DNA of 64,000 nt from Nocardioides daejeonensis (GCF_003194585.1 NZ_QHKZ01000002.1:558001-622000); one strand, 5' to 3'. Shown: positions 1 to 8,773, counted from the first letter of the stretch. A program made the numbers and translations. The notes: generated from the letters alone by a model not told the origin.

Positions 1-853
1 GCCGCGCGACCTCGTGGTCGCCGACTTCTACATCGACATCACCGGGGTCGACTACGGGAGCGACGTCCAGCGCGTCCTCGGCCTGCTCGCCTTCGTCGTG
101 CTGGCGATCCCGTGGCTGCTCGGCATGCTGCTGCGCACCACCCGCCGGGCGACGCAGGCCCGCTCCGAGCGTGAGGTCGCCGAGCTGGCCAGGGTCCGGG
201 CCGAGGAGGACCGGGCCCAGGCACAGGAGATCGCCCGGCTACGCGAGGGACAGACCCGGCTGGCCCGTGACGTGCACGACGTCGTCGGTCACTCGCTGGC
301 GGTCATCCTGGCCCAGGCCGAGTCAGCCCAGTTCCTGCCGGACGACGACCCGCGCCGCCTCAAGGAGACCTTCGCGACCATCGCCGACTCGGCCCGCGAG
401 TCGCTCCGATCGGTCCGTCAGGTGCTCTCCTCCACGGATCGGGCCGCGCCGGCCGAGGACGGCGTCCCCGAGGGCGGGATCGAGAGCCTCCTCGACGGCG
501 TACGCACGGCAGGGCACCCGGTGCACGTCGAGGTCGCCGGCACCCCGCGGCCCTTGCCTCCCGAGCTCTCCGTCGTCGCCTTCCGGGTGCTGCAGGAGAT
601 GCTGACCAACGCGCTCAAGCACGGTCGGCGTGGCGGCCCGGTCTGGGTGCGTCGGGCCTGGTCCGATGACCTCACCATCGAGGTCGTCAACGAGGTCGCC
701 GGCAGTCCCACCGCCGACGGTGCCGGACAAGGGCTGGAGGGGATGCGGCGGCGCCTGGAAACGGTCGGCGGCAGGATGCAGGCGAACCAGGAAGGAAGTC
801 GATTCAGCGTGAAGGCGACGATGCCGGCAGGTGCCGCCGAGGGCCGGGCATGA
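1..853 (+). CDS. NarL-family sensor histidine kinase, 5' truncated by the window
   Basis: Cytoplasmic part of a two-component sensor kinase that should autophosphorylate and pass phosphate to the regulator encoded next to it. The reading frame is open from base 2, so the gene starts outside the window; a GTG at 14 is only an internal candidate. Counting from that codon, a hydrophobic segment lies at residues 22-40, then a charged helical linker, then the HisKA_3 box RDVHDVVGHSL with the phospho-accepting His at residue 88. A HATPase_c domain follows, with an N-box near EMLTNALKHG and a glycine-rich stretch GAGQGLEGM. The stop overlaps the next start as ATGA, so the pair is translationally coupled. 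The signal sensed cannot be told because the sensor region is missing. Confidence 0.92.
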   Translation, partial: PRDLVVADFYIDITGVDYGSDVQRVLGLLAFVVLAIPWLLGMLLRTTRRATQARSEREVAELARVRAEEDRAQAQEIARLREGQTRLARDVHDVVGHSLAVILAQAESAQFLPDDDPRRLKETFATIADSARESLRSVRQVLSSTDRAAPAEDGVPEGGIESLLDGVRTAGHPVHVEVAGTPRPLPPELSVVAFRVLQEMLTNALKHGRRGGPVWVRRAWSDDLTIEVVNEVAGSPTADGAGQGLEGMRRRLETVGGRMQANQEGSRFSVKATMPAGAAEGRA

Positions 854-1512
854 GCACCCCGATCCGGGTGATGCTGGTGGACGACCAGGAGCTCTTCCGC
901 GCCGGTGTGTCGGTGATCATCGACGCCCAGCCCGACATGGAGGTGGTCGGCACCGCAGGTGACGGTGTCGAGGCGGTGCGCGTCGCCACCGAGCTCGAGC
1001 CCGATGTGGTGCTCATGGACATCCGGATGCCCGAGATGGACGGCGTCGAGGCCACCCGGCAGCTCTTCACACCTCAGCGCGTCTCCGCGCGGAGCAGGCC
1101 GTTGCGCGTGGTCGTGCTCACCACCTTCAACCTCGACGACCGAGCCGCCACGGCGATCAAGCACGGCGCATCCGGATTCCTGCTCAAGGACGCGACACCG
1201 CAGATGCTCACCGACGCCATCCGCACGGTCCATGCGGGCAACGCCGTCATCTCACCCGCCGATCTCACGCTGCTCATGGACGGCACGTTCCGCGAGCGGC
1301 GGCCAACGCCGGCCACCTTCGACCGCCTCACGGAGAAGGAGCGCGAGGTCTTCACCGCAGTCGCCCGCGGCCTGAGCAACCCCGAGATCGCCGAGACCGC
1401 CTACATCAGCGAGTCGACGGTGAAGACCCACGTCGGCTCCATCCTCCGCAAGCTGGAGCTCCGCGACCGCGTACAGATCGTGGTCTTCGCCCACGAGCAC
1501 AGCCTCACCTAG
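850..1512 (+). CDS. LuxR/NarL-type response regulator
   Basis: Partner of the upstream kinase; a DNA-binding response regulator of 220 residues, normal for the NarL/FixJ class. The receiver domain (about 1-125) has the acidic pair D11-D12, the phospho-acceptor D57 in LMDIRMPE, T91 and K113. The C-terminal part (about 150-215) is a LuxR helix-turn-helix with the typical run LTEKEREVFTAVARGLSNPE and STVKTHVGSILRKL. Start and kinase stop overlap by four bases. Targets are unknown; such pairs in actinobacteria often control ABC exporters or envelope stress genes, but no such gene lies directly downstream here. Confidence 0.95.
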   Translation: MSTPIRVMLVDDQELFRAGVSVIIDAQPDMEVVGTAGDGVEAVRVATELEPDVVLMDIRMPEMDGVEATRQLFTPQRVSARSRPLRVVVLTTFNLDDRAATAIKHGASGFLLKDATPQMLTDAIRTVHAGNAVISPADLTLLMDGTFRERRPTPATFDRLTEKEREVFTAVARGLSNPEIAETAYISESTVKTHVGSILRKLELRDRVQIVVFAHEHSLT

Positions 1513-1520
1513 CAACCCGC

Positions 1521-1622
1521 GACCGTCGAGCCGGTCACCCGGTGGTCGAGCCGGTCATCCGGTGGTCGAGCCTGTCACCCTGTGGTCGAGCCGGTCATCC
1601 GGTGGTCGAGCCTGTCGAGACC
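1521..1622. repeat. Tandem 20-bp repeat, five units, of the dispersed GGTGGTCGAGCC family
   Basis: Five head-to-tail units in a perfect 20-base register (starting 1521, 1541, 1561, 1581, 1601), each near GGTGGTCGAGCCGGTCATCC, the last running into CCTGTCGAGACC. The same core recurs, in either orientation, inside purE (2163-2186), inside the acyl-CoA dehydrogenase gene (19995-20022), at 39615-39720 and at 63594-63640. It lies between the convergent ends of the response regulator and purE. No spacers or cas genes, so it is not CRISPR. Confidence 0.85.
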
Positions 1623-1652
1623 CTCAGCCGGCCCCGGCAGCCCGGACCCGAC

Positions 1653-2261
1653 TCAGAAGCCGAACCTCCGCGGCCCGGAGGCGGCCTCACGGACGACGGC
1701 GCCCTTGGCGTGGGCGGCATCGCGCAGCGATGCCTGGAACTCGACCATCCGCTGCTGCAGGCCGGGGTCGGAGGCAGCCAGGATCCTGGCGGCCAGCAGG
1801 CCGGCGTTACGGGCGTTGCCGATCGAGACGGTGGCGACCGGGACCCCAGCGGGCATCTGCACGATCGAGAGCAGCGAGTCCATCCCGTCGAGGTACTTCA
1901 GCGGCACCGGCACCCCGATCACGGGGAGCGGCGTGACCGCAGCCAACATACCGGGGAGGTGCGCTGCTCCCCCGGCACCGGCGATGATCACCGAGAGGCC
2001 ACGCCCCGCGGCATCGCGCCCGTAGTCGAGCATCTCGTCGGGCATCCGGTGCGCGGAGACCACGTCGGCCTCGAAGGCGATATCGAACTCACGCAGCGCC
2101 TCGGCGGCTGCCTGCATCACCGGCCAGTCCGAGTCGGAGCCCATCACGATGCCGACGCGGGGGGTCTCGGCAGGCTCGACCACCGGGCCCTGCTCGGCCT
2201 CCGGACTCTGCTCTGATACCGGGCCCTGCTCGGCCCCCGACTTGCGTTCCGTCATGCTCAC
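1653..2261 (-). CDS. purE: N5-carboxyaminoimidazole ribonucleotide mutase
   Basis: Purine biosynthesis: moves the carboxyl of N5-CAIR to C4 to give CAIR, after PurK. Class I PurE signatures are clear: GSDSDWPVM (41-49), SAHR (69-72) and [11 protein letters not shown] (95-105), carrying the catalytic His residues. The protein is 202 residues, against roughly 160-175 for the family; the surplus is an N-terminal extension of about 33 residues before [12 protein letters not shown]. That extension holds a 15-base direct repeat (2186-2200 and 2221-2235) and a copy of the dispersed repeat, coding VVEPAETP. The GTG at 2261 overlaps the purK stop as GTGA; an ATG two codons in is equally possible. Confidence 0.93.
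   Translation of the reverse strand: MSMTERKSGAEQGPVSEQSPEAEQGPVVEPAETPRVGIVMGSDSDWPVMQAAAEALREFDIAFEADVVSAHRMPDEMLDYGRDAAGRGLSVIIAGAGGAAHLPGMLAAVTPLPVIGVPVPLKYLDGMDSLLSIVQMPAGVPVATVSIGNARNAGLLAARILAASDPGLQQRMVEFQASLRDAAHAKGAVVREAASGPRRFGF
2163..2186. repeat. Dispersed repeat copy inside purE
   Basis: GGTCTCGGCAGGCTCGACCA followed by CCGG matches the reverse complement of the family core. It is read in frame as part of the PurE N-terminal extension, just upstream of the conserved domain, so the insertion sits where it does not disturb the enzyme fold. Confidence 0.7.
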
Positions 2262-3433
2262 TCGCTCTCGTTGCCGAGGTCGCCCGCGAACCAGGCCGCC
2301 GCATGGCGAGCTCGCTCCAGACAGTCCTCGAGGTCGTCACCGTAGGTGTTGACGTGGCCCACCTTGCGGCCTGGACGCAGCTCCTTGCCGTAGAGATGCA
2401 CCCGCAGCCGTGGATCGCGTGCAAACGCGTGCGGGTAGCCGTCGTAGAGCGGCGCCGCGCCCGGGCTCTGCTCCGCTCCACCGAGGATGTTGACCATCAC
2501 CGTCCAGCGCTCGCGCGGTGCGGGCGACCCCAACGGCAGGTCGAGTACGGCGCGCAGATGGTTCTCGAACTGGCTGGTGACCGCCCCGTCCTGGGTCCAG
2601 TGTCCGGTGTTGTGCGGCCGCATCGCCAGCTCGTTGACGAGGATCCGCCCGTCGTTGGTCTCGAAGAGCTCGACCGCCAACACACCGACGACGCCGAGCT
2701 CACCGGCGATCCGCAGCGCGATCTGCTGCGCGGAGAGGGCCAGCTCCTCCGCCAGGTCGGGCGCCGGGGCGATCACCTCGTGGCAGATGCCGTCCCGTTG
2801 CGTGGAGGCGACGACGGGCCAGGCAGCCGCCTGACCGCTGGGCGATCGGGCGACCAGGGCCGACAGCTCCCTGCGGAAGTCGACCAACTCCTCGGCCAGG
2901 ATCCGTACCCCGGTCGCGGCGGCCGCAGCGAAGGCGTCTCCGCAGTCCTCCTCGCGGCGGACCACCCAGACGCCCTTGCCGTCGTAGCCGCCTCGGGTGG
3001 TCTTGAGCACGGCCGGGAAGCCGAACGTCGTCACCTCCTCCGGGGTGGTGACGATCGCGTTGCGCGGGCAGGGCACACCGAGTTCGGCCAGCCGCTCGCG
3101 CATCACGCCCTTGTCCTGGGCATGCACCAGCGCCTCCGGCCCCGGCCGTACGGCGATCCCCGCCTCCTCGAGAGCGTGCAGGTGCTCGGTGGGCACGTGC
3201 TCGTGGTCGAAGGTGACGGCGGCGCAACCGGCGGTGACCTGACGCAGGGCATCGAGGTCCCGGTGGTCGCCGACCAGCTGGTCGGGGATCACCTGCGCCG
3301 CGGAGACGCCCGGCGCTTCGGCCAGCAGACGCAGCGGAATGCCGAGAGCGGCTGCAGGCTCCGCCATCATCCGGGCGAGCTGGCCGCCGCCGATGACGGC
3401 CACGGTCGGGGCGAGGGGTCGCGGATCAGCCAC
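2258..3433 (-). CDS. purK: N5-carboxyaminoimidazole ribonucleotide synthase
   Basis: ATP-grasp enzyme that carboxylates AIR with bicarbonate and ATP, feeding PurE. The 391-residue length is usual. Visible landmarks are the N-terminal nucleotide fold with GGGQLARMM (15-23), the ATP-grasp loop GGYDGKG (148-154), and a C-terminal substrate region with [14 protein letters not shown]. The start is GTG at 3433. A TAGAAT -10 box lies seven bases upstream with no Shine-Dalgarno, so the mRNA is probably leaderless. It overlaps purE by four bases, forming a two-gene operon as in mycobacteria. Confidence 0.96.
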   Translation of the reverse strand: MADPRPLAPTVAVIGGGQLARMMAEPAAALGIPLRLLAEAPGVSAAQVIPDQLVGDHRDLDALRQVTAGCAAVTFDHEHVPTEHLHALEEAGIAVRPGPEALVHAQDKGVMRERLAELGVPCPRNAIVTTPEEVTTFGFPAVLKTTRGGYDGKGVWVVRREEDCGDAFAAAAATGVRILAEELVDFRRELSALVARSPSGQAAAWPVVASTQRDGICHEVIAPAPDLAEELALSAQQIALRIAGELGVVGVLAVELFETNDGRILVNELAMRPHNTGHWTQDGAVTSQFENHLRAVLDLPLGSPAPRERWTVMVNILGGAEQSPGAAPLYDGYPHAFARDPRLRVHLYGKELRPGRKVGHVNTYGDDLEDCLERARHAAAWFAGDLGNESE

Positions 3434-3440
3434 AGCCGGG

Positions 3441-3446
3441 ATTCTA
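3441..3446 (-). promoter_or_regulatory. purK: -10 box of leaderless purK promoter
   Basis: TAGAAT on the minus strand, seven bases before the GTG start of purK, a spacing that would place transcription initiation at the start codon. No ribosome binding site is present. Inferred from sequence only. Confidence 0.6.
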
Positions 3447-3451
3447 GGAGG

Positions 3452-4459
3452 TCAGCGCCGGCGGACCGTGATCGGCTCGACGATGCCGAACCCACGCACC
3501 GGACGGGCCGGCATCGGGCGGGTCTCCCAGCGGTCCTCGGGCAGCAGTGTCGCGGTGTGCTCGTCGATGATGATCCGGTTCTTGCGTGCCACCGTGGTCA
3601 GCCGCGCGGCCATGTTGACCGGTGGCCCGAAGACGTCGCCCATCCGCATCACCACGGAGCCGGTGGCGAGCCCGAGCCGGACGTCCGGCATCCGGGGGTC
3701 GCGGCCGATCACCGAGACGATGCCCTCGGCGATCTCCATCGCGGCGATCGGTTCGAGCGCCACGAAGAGCACCGAGTCGCCGAGGCTCTTGATCACCCGT
3801 CCGTGGTTGCGGGAGACGACGTCGTGGCAGCGGGACTCGAAGACCTCGACCAGGTCGCCGATCTTGATCTCGCCGATCTCGTTGGTGAGGGCGGTGAACT
3901 GGACCAGGTCGGCGAACCCGACCGTCAGCTCCAAGCTCGGCTGGGTCTCCGAGCCGAGCTCGAGCGCCTCGGTGCGAGCCACCGCGACGGCGATGTGTCG
4001 ACGCCACGCATGCAGCAACAGCTGCTCGAAGTCCTCGGCGACCGTCTCTGCCAACAGCGCAGCCAACGAGATCCTCTCGTCCGACCCGTCCGGGGCGGGC
4101 GGCATGGTGGCCGCCACCTCCTCGAGGCGGGGCGTGAGCGTCGCGACCTCCCAGTCCGCGAGTCGGGCCATCGTCTGGCCGACTCCCCGGGTCAGGTTGA
4201 GCGCGGTGTCCAGGGTGAACATGCCCGAGTCGATGAGGCGGTTGAGGATGGCCATCGCCTCGACGTCGCCGTCGGTGAAGAGCGGCTCCTCCGAGCCCGG
4301 CTCCGGGAAGCCGAGGGCGCGCCAGATCCGCTTGGTGCGCTCCGGACTCGTGCCACTGCGCTCCGCGACGTCGTCCGCGGTCCACTGGGGAGTGTCCCGC
4401 AGGAGGGCCTGCTCCAGGCGGCTCCGCCCGACGTCGTCGTAGCGGGGATCAGGTCCCAT
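3452..4459 (-). CDS. Class III adenylate/guanylate cyclase with N-terminal regulatory domain (Rv1264-like)
   Basis: Predicted soluble nucleotide cyclase, 335 residues from the ATG at 4459. Residues 1-165 form an all-helical region with a winged-helix-like start (WTADDVAERSGTS), resembling the pH-sensing autoinhibitory domain of mycobacterial Rv1264. The catalytic domain (about 174-335) keeps the key positions: metal ligands D184 (FADLVQFT) and D228 (KSLGDS), adenine-selecting K224 and D275, and transition-state N282 and R286 (VNMAAR). It therefore looks active, probably making cAMP. It overlaps the upstream PH-domain gene by 11 bases. A longer frame to 4570 exists, but its extra residues are low-complexity and overlap the neighbour. 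The position between purK and the PH gene is not the mycobacterial arrangement. Confidence 0.9.
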   Translation of the reverse strand: MGPDPRYDDVGRSRLEQALLRDTPQWTADDVAERSGTSPERTKRIWRALGFPEPGSEEPLFTDGDVEAMAILNRLIDSGMFTLDTALNLTRGVGQTMARLADWEVATLTPRLEEVAATMPPAPDGSDERISLAALLAETVAEDFEQLLLHAWRRHIAVAVARTEALELGSETQPSLELTVGFADLVQFTALTNEIGEIKIGDLVEVFESRCHDVVSRNHGRVIKSLGDSVLFVALEPIAAMEIAEGIVSVIGRDPRMPDVRLGLATGSVVMRMGDVFGPPVNMAARLTTVARKNRIIIDEHTATLLPEDRWETRPMPARPVRGFGIVEPITVRRR

Positions 4460-4967
4460 CGTCGGCGCGACCACCCGTCGCCTGGCGGTGCAGCTCCTCG
4501 GAGACCACCTTCTGCACCTGCTCGACCCGCGGGATGTCGTGCAGCTCGACCCGACCGGCCTCGCTGGCATCGGTCACCACCAGCGTGCCGCAGCCGAAGA
4601 TGCGGTCGAGCAGGTCGATCTCGAAGTCCACGCCGCTGATCCGGTTGAGCGGGATCGTGCGGCCCTCCTTGGCGATGAACCCGGTGCGGAACATCAGCCG
4701 CCGGTTGGTGAAGGTGTAGGTCGTGGTCCACCACTTCAGGAACGGACGCACCACCCACCACACCGCGACCGCCGCCATGATCACCCATGCGGCGTAGTTG
4801 ATCGTCTTGTCGACCGTGTCGTTGCCGATCTCGAGAACGGTCAGCACGATGCCGCCGATCAGCACCAGCAGCAGCACGACGATCGGGCCGAAGAGGGCCT
4901 TCACATGGGTGCGGCAGGAGACGACGATGCGCTCGCCATCGTTGAGCAGCTTCGGGGAGATGGCCAT
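4449..4967 (-). CDS. Membrane protein with bacterial PH domain (DUF304/YdbS type)
   Basis: Small integral membrane protein of 172 residues. Two transmembrane helices (about 25-45 and 58-76) are followed by a bacterial PH domain (about 80-165) with the typical TYTFTNRRLMFRTG and RTIPLNRISGVDFE stretches. Function is not established for the family. In M. tuberculosis the equivalent (Rv3278c) also sits next to birA, which supports orthology. The gene follows birA by 12 bases and overlaps the cyclase gene, so these probably form one transcript. Confidence 0.9.
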   Translation of the reverse strand: MAISPKLLNDGERIVVSCRTHVKALFGPIVVLLLVLIGGIVLTVLEIGNDTVDKTINYAAWVIMAAVAVWWVVRPFLKWWTTTYTFTNRRLMFRTGFIAKEGRTIPLNRISGVDFEIDLLDRIFGCGTLVVTDASEAGRVELHDIPRVEQVQKVVSEELHRQATGGRADDGT

Positions 4968-4979
4968 GACCGCATCATG

Positions 4980-5765
4980 TCACTCAACTGGTGCGGGTCG
5001 CACGTGGACGACGTCCCCGGCGCCGACTGCGGTGACCTCGTCGCCGGCTGCGACCAGGAGGCGACCGGTGTCGTCGATGCCGACCGCGGTGCCGACGAGG
5101 GGGCTGCCGGCGGGCAGCTCCACCCGCACCGCGCGGCCGATGGTGAGGCACCGCTCCTGGTAGCGACGGCGCAGCTCCGGAACGTCGTCGAGCAGGGGCA
5201 GCTCCCGCTCCAGGGTGTCGAGCAGCGTCGCGAGGAGCGCCGTACGGTCGGCCGGCTCGCCGGTGCGCAGACGCACGCTGGTGGCGTTCGGGATCGGCAG
5301 CTCGTCGGCGGTCTGGTCGGCGTTGAGGCCGATGCCGAGTACCGCCGCCGGGCCGTCCGGTGTCTCCACCCGCTCGACGAGGATGCCGCAGAGCTTGTGT
5401 CCCTCCGGCTCGACGAGAACGTCGTTGGGCCACTTGAGCGCCACTCCCGGCACGGTGTCGACCAGGGACTCACGGACGACGTAGCCGGCGAAGAGCGGGA
5501 GCCAGGGCCAGTCGGCGGCGGCGAGCTCGGGGCGCAGCAGGGTCGAGAGGGTGAGCGCCGCGCGCTCCGGCACCGACCAGGCCCGATCGAGCCGTCCGCG
5601 CCCCTCGGTCTGCCACTCGGTGGTCAGCGTGGTGCCGTGCGGTGCGCCCTGGCGGGCCTGGGCGGCGAGACCGGCGTTGGTGGAGCCGATCCGGTCGACG
5701 ATCTGGACCGTCGAAGGCAGTCGGGAGGGATCAAGGGGTGGGCGCGCGTCGGGGTTGGCAGGCAT
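4980..5765 (-). CDS. birA: Biotin--[acetyl-CoA-carboxylase] ligase
   Basis: Activates biotin as biotinyl-AMP and attaches it to the carrier lysine of acyl-CoA carboxylase alpha subunits such as the one at 34.7 kb. From the ATG at 5765 the protein has 261 residues: catalytic domain with GRGRLDRAW (55-63, biotinyl-AMP loop) and KWPND (111-115), then the small C-terminal beta domain. There is no N-terminal helix-turn-helix, so it is a class I ligase and not a repressor. The longer frame to 5867 crosses the accD5 promoter and is unlikely. It is divergent from accD5, a functional pairing seen in other actinobacteria. Confidence 0.95.
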   Translation of the reverse strand: MPANPDARPPLDPSRLPSTVQIVDRIGSTNAGLAAQARQGAPHGTTLTTEWQTEGRGRLDRAWSVPERAALTLSTLLRPELAAADWPWLPLFAGYVVRESLVDTVPGVALKWPNDVLVEPEGHKLCGILVERVETPDGPAAVLGIGLNADQTADELPIPNATSVRLRTGEPADRTALLATLLDTLERELPLLDDVPELRRRYQERCLTIGRAVRVELPAGSPLVGTAVGIDDTGRLLVAAGDEVTAVGAGDVVHVRPAPVE

Positions 5766-5771
5766 GGGCAC

Positions 5772-5777
5772 TAGATT
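5772..5777 (+). promoter_or_regulatory. accD5: -10 box of accD5 promoter
   Basis: TAGATT in the 43-base gap between the divergent birA and accD5 starts. It is followed by AGGAGGAGG (5791-5799) nine bases before the GTG at 5809, so unlike many genes here accD5 has a leader with a strong Shine-Dalgarno, which also fixes the start. Confidence 0.55.
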
Positions 5778-5808
5778 GACCCACGCAACCAGGAGGAGGC
5801 CAGAACAC

Positions 5809-7428
5809 GTGAGCGCAACCATCGGTGAAGGCACGGACGTGCCCGACGACATCGACGTCCACACCACCGCCGGAAAGTTGGCGGACTACGACCGCCGCGT
5901 CCATGAGGCCGTCGAGGCGCCTGCCGCCAAGGCGCAGGAGAAGCAGCACGCCAAGGGACGCAAGACCGCCCGCGAGCGCATCGAGATGCTCTTCGACGAG
6001 GGTTCCTTCGTCGAGCTGGACGAGCTCGCCCGGCACCGCTCGACCGCCTTCGGCCTGGAGAAGAACCGGCCCTACGGCGACGGCGTGATCACCGGCTACG
6101 GCACGGTCGAGGGTCGCCAGGTGTGCGTCTTCTCGCAGGACTTCACCGTCTTCGGCGGCTCGCTGGGCCAGGTGTACGGCGAGAAGATCGTCAAGATCAT
6201 GGACCTCGCCATCAAGACCGGCTCGCCGATCATCGGCATCAACGAGGGTGCCGGCGCCCGGATCCAGGAGGGCGTCGTCTCGCTGGGCCTGTACGGCGAG
6301 ATCTTCCAGCGCAATGTGCATGCCTCCGGCGTCATCCCGCAGATCAGCCTGATCATGGGCAACTGCGCCGGCGGCCACGTCTACTCCCCCGCCGTCACCG
6401 ACTTCACGATCATGGTCGACCAGACCTCGGCGATGTTCATCACCGGCCCTGACGTGATCAAGACCGTCACCGGCGAGGACGTCACCATGGAGGAGCTGGG
6501 CGGTGCGCGCACGCACAACACCAAGTCCGGCAACTCGCACTACATGGCGGCCGACGAAGAGGACGCCATCGACTACGTCAAGGCGCTGCTCAGCTACCTC
6601 CCCCAGAACAACCTCGACGAGGCTCCGGCCTTCGACGAGGAGGCCGACCTCACGGTGACCGACGTCGACCTGGCGCTGGACACGATCATCCCGGACTCGC
6701 CCAACCAGCCCTACGACATGAACGATGTCATCAAGTCGGTGCTGGACGACGAGGAGTTCCTCGAGGTGCAGCCGCTCTTCGCGCCGAACCTGATCATCGG
6801 CTACGGCCGGGTCGAGGGACGTCCGGTCGGTGTCGTCGCCAACCAGCCGATGCAGTTCGCGGGAACGCTCGACATCGACGCCTCGGAGAAGGCGGCCCGG
6901 TTCGTGCGCTTCTGCGACGCGTTCAACATCCCGGTGCTGACCTTCGTCGACGTCCCCGGCTTCCTTCCGGGCACCGACCAGGAGTGGACCGGCATCATCC
7001 GCCGCGGCGCGAAGCTGATCTACGCCTACGCCGAGGCCACCGTCCCGCTGGTCACCGTCATCACCCGCAAGGCCTACGGCGGCGCGTACGACGTGATGGG
7101 CTCCAAGCACCTCGGTGCCGACCTCAACGTGGCGTGGCCCACCGCGCAGATCGCCGTCATGGGCTCCCAGGGCGCGGCCAACATCATCCACCGCCGGACC
7201 CTGGCTGAGGTGGAGAAGGCCGGCGGCGACGTCGAGGCCAAGCGTGCCGAGCTGATCGACGAGTACGAGACCACGCTGGCCAACCCCTACATCGCGGCCG
7301 AGCGCGGCTACGTCGACCGGGTCATCCGTCCGCACGAGACGCGCGCCGAGATCGTCCGCGGCCTGCGCCTGCTGCGCAACAAGCGGGAGATCCTGCCGGC
7401 CAAGAAGCACGGGAACATCCCGCTGTGA
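5809..7428 (+). CDS. accD5: Acyl-CoA (propionyl/acetyl-CoA) carboxylase beta subunit
   Basis: Carboxyltransferase subunit that moves CO2 from carboxybiotin on the alpha subunit to acetyl- or propionyl-CoA, giving malonyl- or methylmalonyl-CoA. The GTG at 5809 behind AGGAGG gives 539 residues, normal for AccD5/PccB. The N-terminal crotonase-fold half carries [12 protein letters not shown] and [13 protein letters not shown]; the C-terminal half carries [13 protein letters not shown] and [14 protein letters not shown], the two oxyanion-hole regions. The frame stays open upstream to 5551 but that part is antisense to birA. The stop overlaps accE. Substrate preference cannot be told from sequence; the epsilon subunit next door argues for an AccD5-type complex. 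Confidence 0.96.
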   Translation: MSATIGEGTDVPDDIDVHTTAGKLADYDRRVHEAVEAPAAKAQEKQHAKGRKTARERIEMLFDEGSFVELDELARHRSTAFGLEKNRPYGDGVITGYGTVEGRQVCVFSQDFTVFGGSLGQVYGEKIVKIMDLAIKTGSPIIGINEGAGARIQEGVVSLGLYGEIFQRNVHASGVIPQISLIMGNCAGGHVYSPAVTDFTIMVDQTSAMFITGPDVIKTVTGEDVTMEELGGARTHNTKSGNSHYMAADEEDAIDYVKALLSYLPQNNLDEAPAFDEEADLTVTDVDLALDTIIPDSPNQPYDMNDVIKSVLDDEEFLEVQPLFAPNLIIGYGRVEGRPVGVVANQPMQFAGTLDIDASEKAARFVRFCDAFNIPVLTFVDVPGFLPGTDQEWTGIIRRGAKLIYAYAEATVPLVTVITRKAYGGAYDVMGSKHLGADLNVAWPTAQIAVMGSQGAANIIHRRTLAEVEKAGGDVEAKRAELIDEYETTLANPYIAAERGYVDRVIRPHETRAEIVRGLRLLRNKREILPAKKHGNIPL

Positions 7429-7658
7429 GCGACTCCACCGCCGCAGAAGAGAAGGCCCCTCAGCAGCCCCTGCTGCGCGTGGTCAACCCCGACGCCACCC
7501 CCGAGGAGATCGCGGCCATCGTGGCGGTCTTCTCCGCCCTCGGCTCGACCGGTGGCGCCACCGCCCCGAAGCCTCGACGCGAGTGGGCCGCCCCGCGGCG
7601 TACCCACCGAGTGCCGCTTTTCCCGGGCCGCGGCGGTTGGCGGGCCAGCGCACGCTGA
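7425..7658 (+). CDS. accE: Acyl-CoA carboxylase epsilon subunit
   Basis: Small actinobacterial subunit that stabilises the alpha-beta acyl-CoA carboxylase complex. 77 residues: a polar N-terminus, the conserved core [20 protein letters not shown] (the AccE motif region) and a basic, Trp/Arg/Pro-rich tail ([11 protein letters not shown]). The GTG overlaps the accD5 stop as GTGA, so the two are co-translated. A strong hairpin follows 12 bases after the stop and probably ends the transcript. Confidence 0.9.
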   Translation: MSDSTAAEEKAPQQPLLRVVNPDATPEEIAAIVAVFSALGSTGGATAPKPRREWAAPRRTHRVPLFPGRGGWRASAR

Positions 7659-7669
7659 TCGACCCTGAT

Positions 7670-7710
7670 CGCCGTACTCCGAGGCCACCTGTTGACCTCG
7701 GAGTACGGCG
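7670..7710. terminator. 15-bp perfect hairpin after accE
   Basis: Arms CGCCGTACTCCGAGG (7670-7684) and CCTCGGAGTACGGCG (7696-7710) with an 11-base loop. It lies between the convergent accE and AbiEi-like genes, has no U-tract, and could act in both directions. A related hairpin with the same outer CGCCGTA/TACGGCG arms stands at 8703-8749 on the other side of the AbiEi-like gene. Confidence 0.7.
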
Positions 7711-7719
7711 TTGCTCATT

Positions 7720-8637
7720 TCAGGGGCACGACGGACAGCGCAGCAGGTGCCCTGCCCACCCGCGGGTCGCCAAGAGATCAGCCAACGCTGTCGCGGTCCC
7801 GCAGGTCTCCTCGATGACGTGCCCCCAACCGAGCCTGACCGTGATCAGACCACGTGCTGCTGATCGAAGATCGCGACCGAGATCGACCTCGCGTTGCCGC
7901 CGATCACTGTGCACAAGGTGCCCGTCGAGTTCGATGACCAACCCGAACTCCTCGATGAGCGCATCGCGATAGATCGTGCCGGGCGCCGTGTCGCGGACCT
8001 GCCGACGCGCGGCGGGCAGCCCATGCGCTCGCTCGATCTGGGTGAGATAGCGATGTTCCAGGACCGAGCAGGTTCCGGCGGCGACGTCTTCAAGGACACC
8101 GGCGATGAACGCGCGCCCGCTGATGCGGGAACGTCCCTCCAACGCACGTGCGATCCGCTCTGCTGTGGTGCGCCGACTTCCCACCGCATCAGCCAGGGCG
8201 GCGATGACGTCGAGATCACGGCGAGCCGCATCTGCAAGGTCGAGCGCTGCCTCTTCGATCCGCATCCGCGGTGGGGACAGGTGCCACTGCGCCCGTGTAT
8301 CGATGCTGGTCACGTAGTGCGATCGGACGCCTTCGACCCTATTGACGCGCCGTCGACTGTCGACGGCCACGTGGATCGGTCCGGTGCCCGTCGCCTCGAA
8401 GTCCAAAGCGGACTGGTGGGACAACACCGCGGGCCAGAGCGCGCGTACCGCCATCCACTCGCGCTGGCGACGTGTGGGAGCGCCGGTGTGGTCGAGATAG
8501 AGGCCACGCGATACCGGCGTGAGCTCGCGGCGCCGGACCATGCGACGGATGGCATGCGGGGCCACGGCCGCGGCCAACAATTGATCGCGCCCGATCACGC
8601 CAGCCTGCCGCCGCAACAGATCGACCCAACCATCCAT
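7720..8637 (-). CDS. AbiEi-type winged helix protein with C-terminal DUF559 nuclease-like domain
   Basis: 305 residues. The N-terminus (about 1-60) resembles the winged-helix found in AbiEi antitoxins (IGRDQLLAAAVAPHAIRRMVRRRELTPVSRGLYLDH). The middle is the AbiEi-like core. The C-terminus (about 225-295) carries a Vsr/DUF559 pattern with FGLVIELDGHLVHSDRRQRE, a D-RD pair and a LGWGHVIE strand, as in restriction-like endonucleases. No AbiEii nucleotidyltransferase toxin is adjacent, so a toxin-antitoxin role is not supported. Such solitary genes are common and variable in Nocardioides-type genomes. Hairpins flank the gene on both sides. Activity is unknown. Confidence 0.75.
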   Translation of the reverse strand: MDGWVDLLRRQAGVIGRDQLLAAAVAPHAIRRMVRRRELTPVSRGLYLDHTGAPTRRQREWMAVRALWPAVLSHQSALDFEATGTGPIHVAVDSRRRVNRVEGVRSHYVTSIDTRAQWHLSPPRMRIEEAALDLADAARRDLDVIAALADAVGSRRTTAERIARALEGRSRISGRAFIAGVLEDVAAGTCSVLEHRYLTQIERAHGLPAARRQVRDTAPGTIYRDALIEEFGLVIELDGHLVHSDRRQREVDLGRDLRSAARGLITVRLGWGHVIEETCGTATALADLLATRGWAGHLLRCPSCP

Positions 8638-8702
8638 GCGACAACCATGCGCAGCGAAGCAGCCGCGCGCACCCCGCGCAGCAGTCGGCTGTGGATAAGC
8701 CT

Positions 8703-8749
8703 CAACGCCGTACGCCGAGGTCGCCTGATGGCCTCACCGTACGGCGTTG
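8703..8749. terminator. Hairpin upstream of the P1 peptidase gene, sibling of 7670-7710
   Basis: Arms CAACGCCGTA (8703-8712) and TACGGCGTTG (8740-8749), with partial inner pairing GAGGTCGCC/GGCCTC. Sequence and layout match the hairpin at 7670-7710, so the two probably share origin. It lies 65 bases upstream of the AbiEi-like start and ends 24 bases before the peptidase start, so termination of an upstream plus-strand transcript or mRNA folding are both possible. Confidence 0.5.
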
Positions 8750-8773
8750 CCGTCGCGCTGGTTCACTAGACCC

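Noticed and set aside
1521..1622. Possible CRISPR array
   Set aside because: Units are contiguous 20-mers without spacers, no cas genes are near, and the same core occurs singly elsewhere.
2303..4639. 778-residue open frame on the plus strand
   Set aside because: Antisense shadow of purK, the cyclase and the PH gene; no start context, composition biased to Arg/Gly/His and no recognisable domain. Long spurious frames are expected at this GC content.
7720..8637. Type IV toxin-antitoxin system
   Set aside because: Only the AbiEi-like half is present; no nucleotidyltransferase toxin gene lies on either side, and the C-terminus is nuclease-like.
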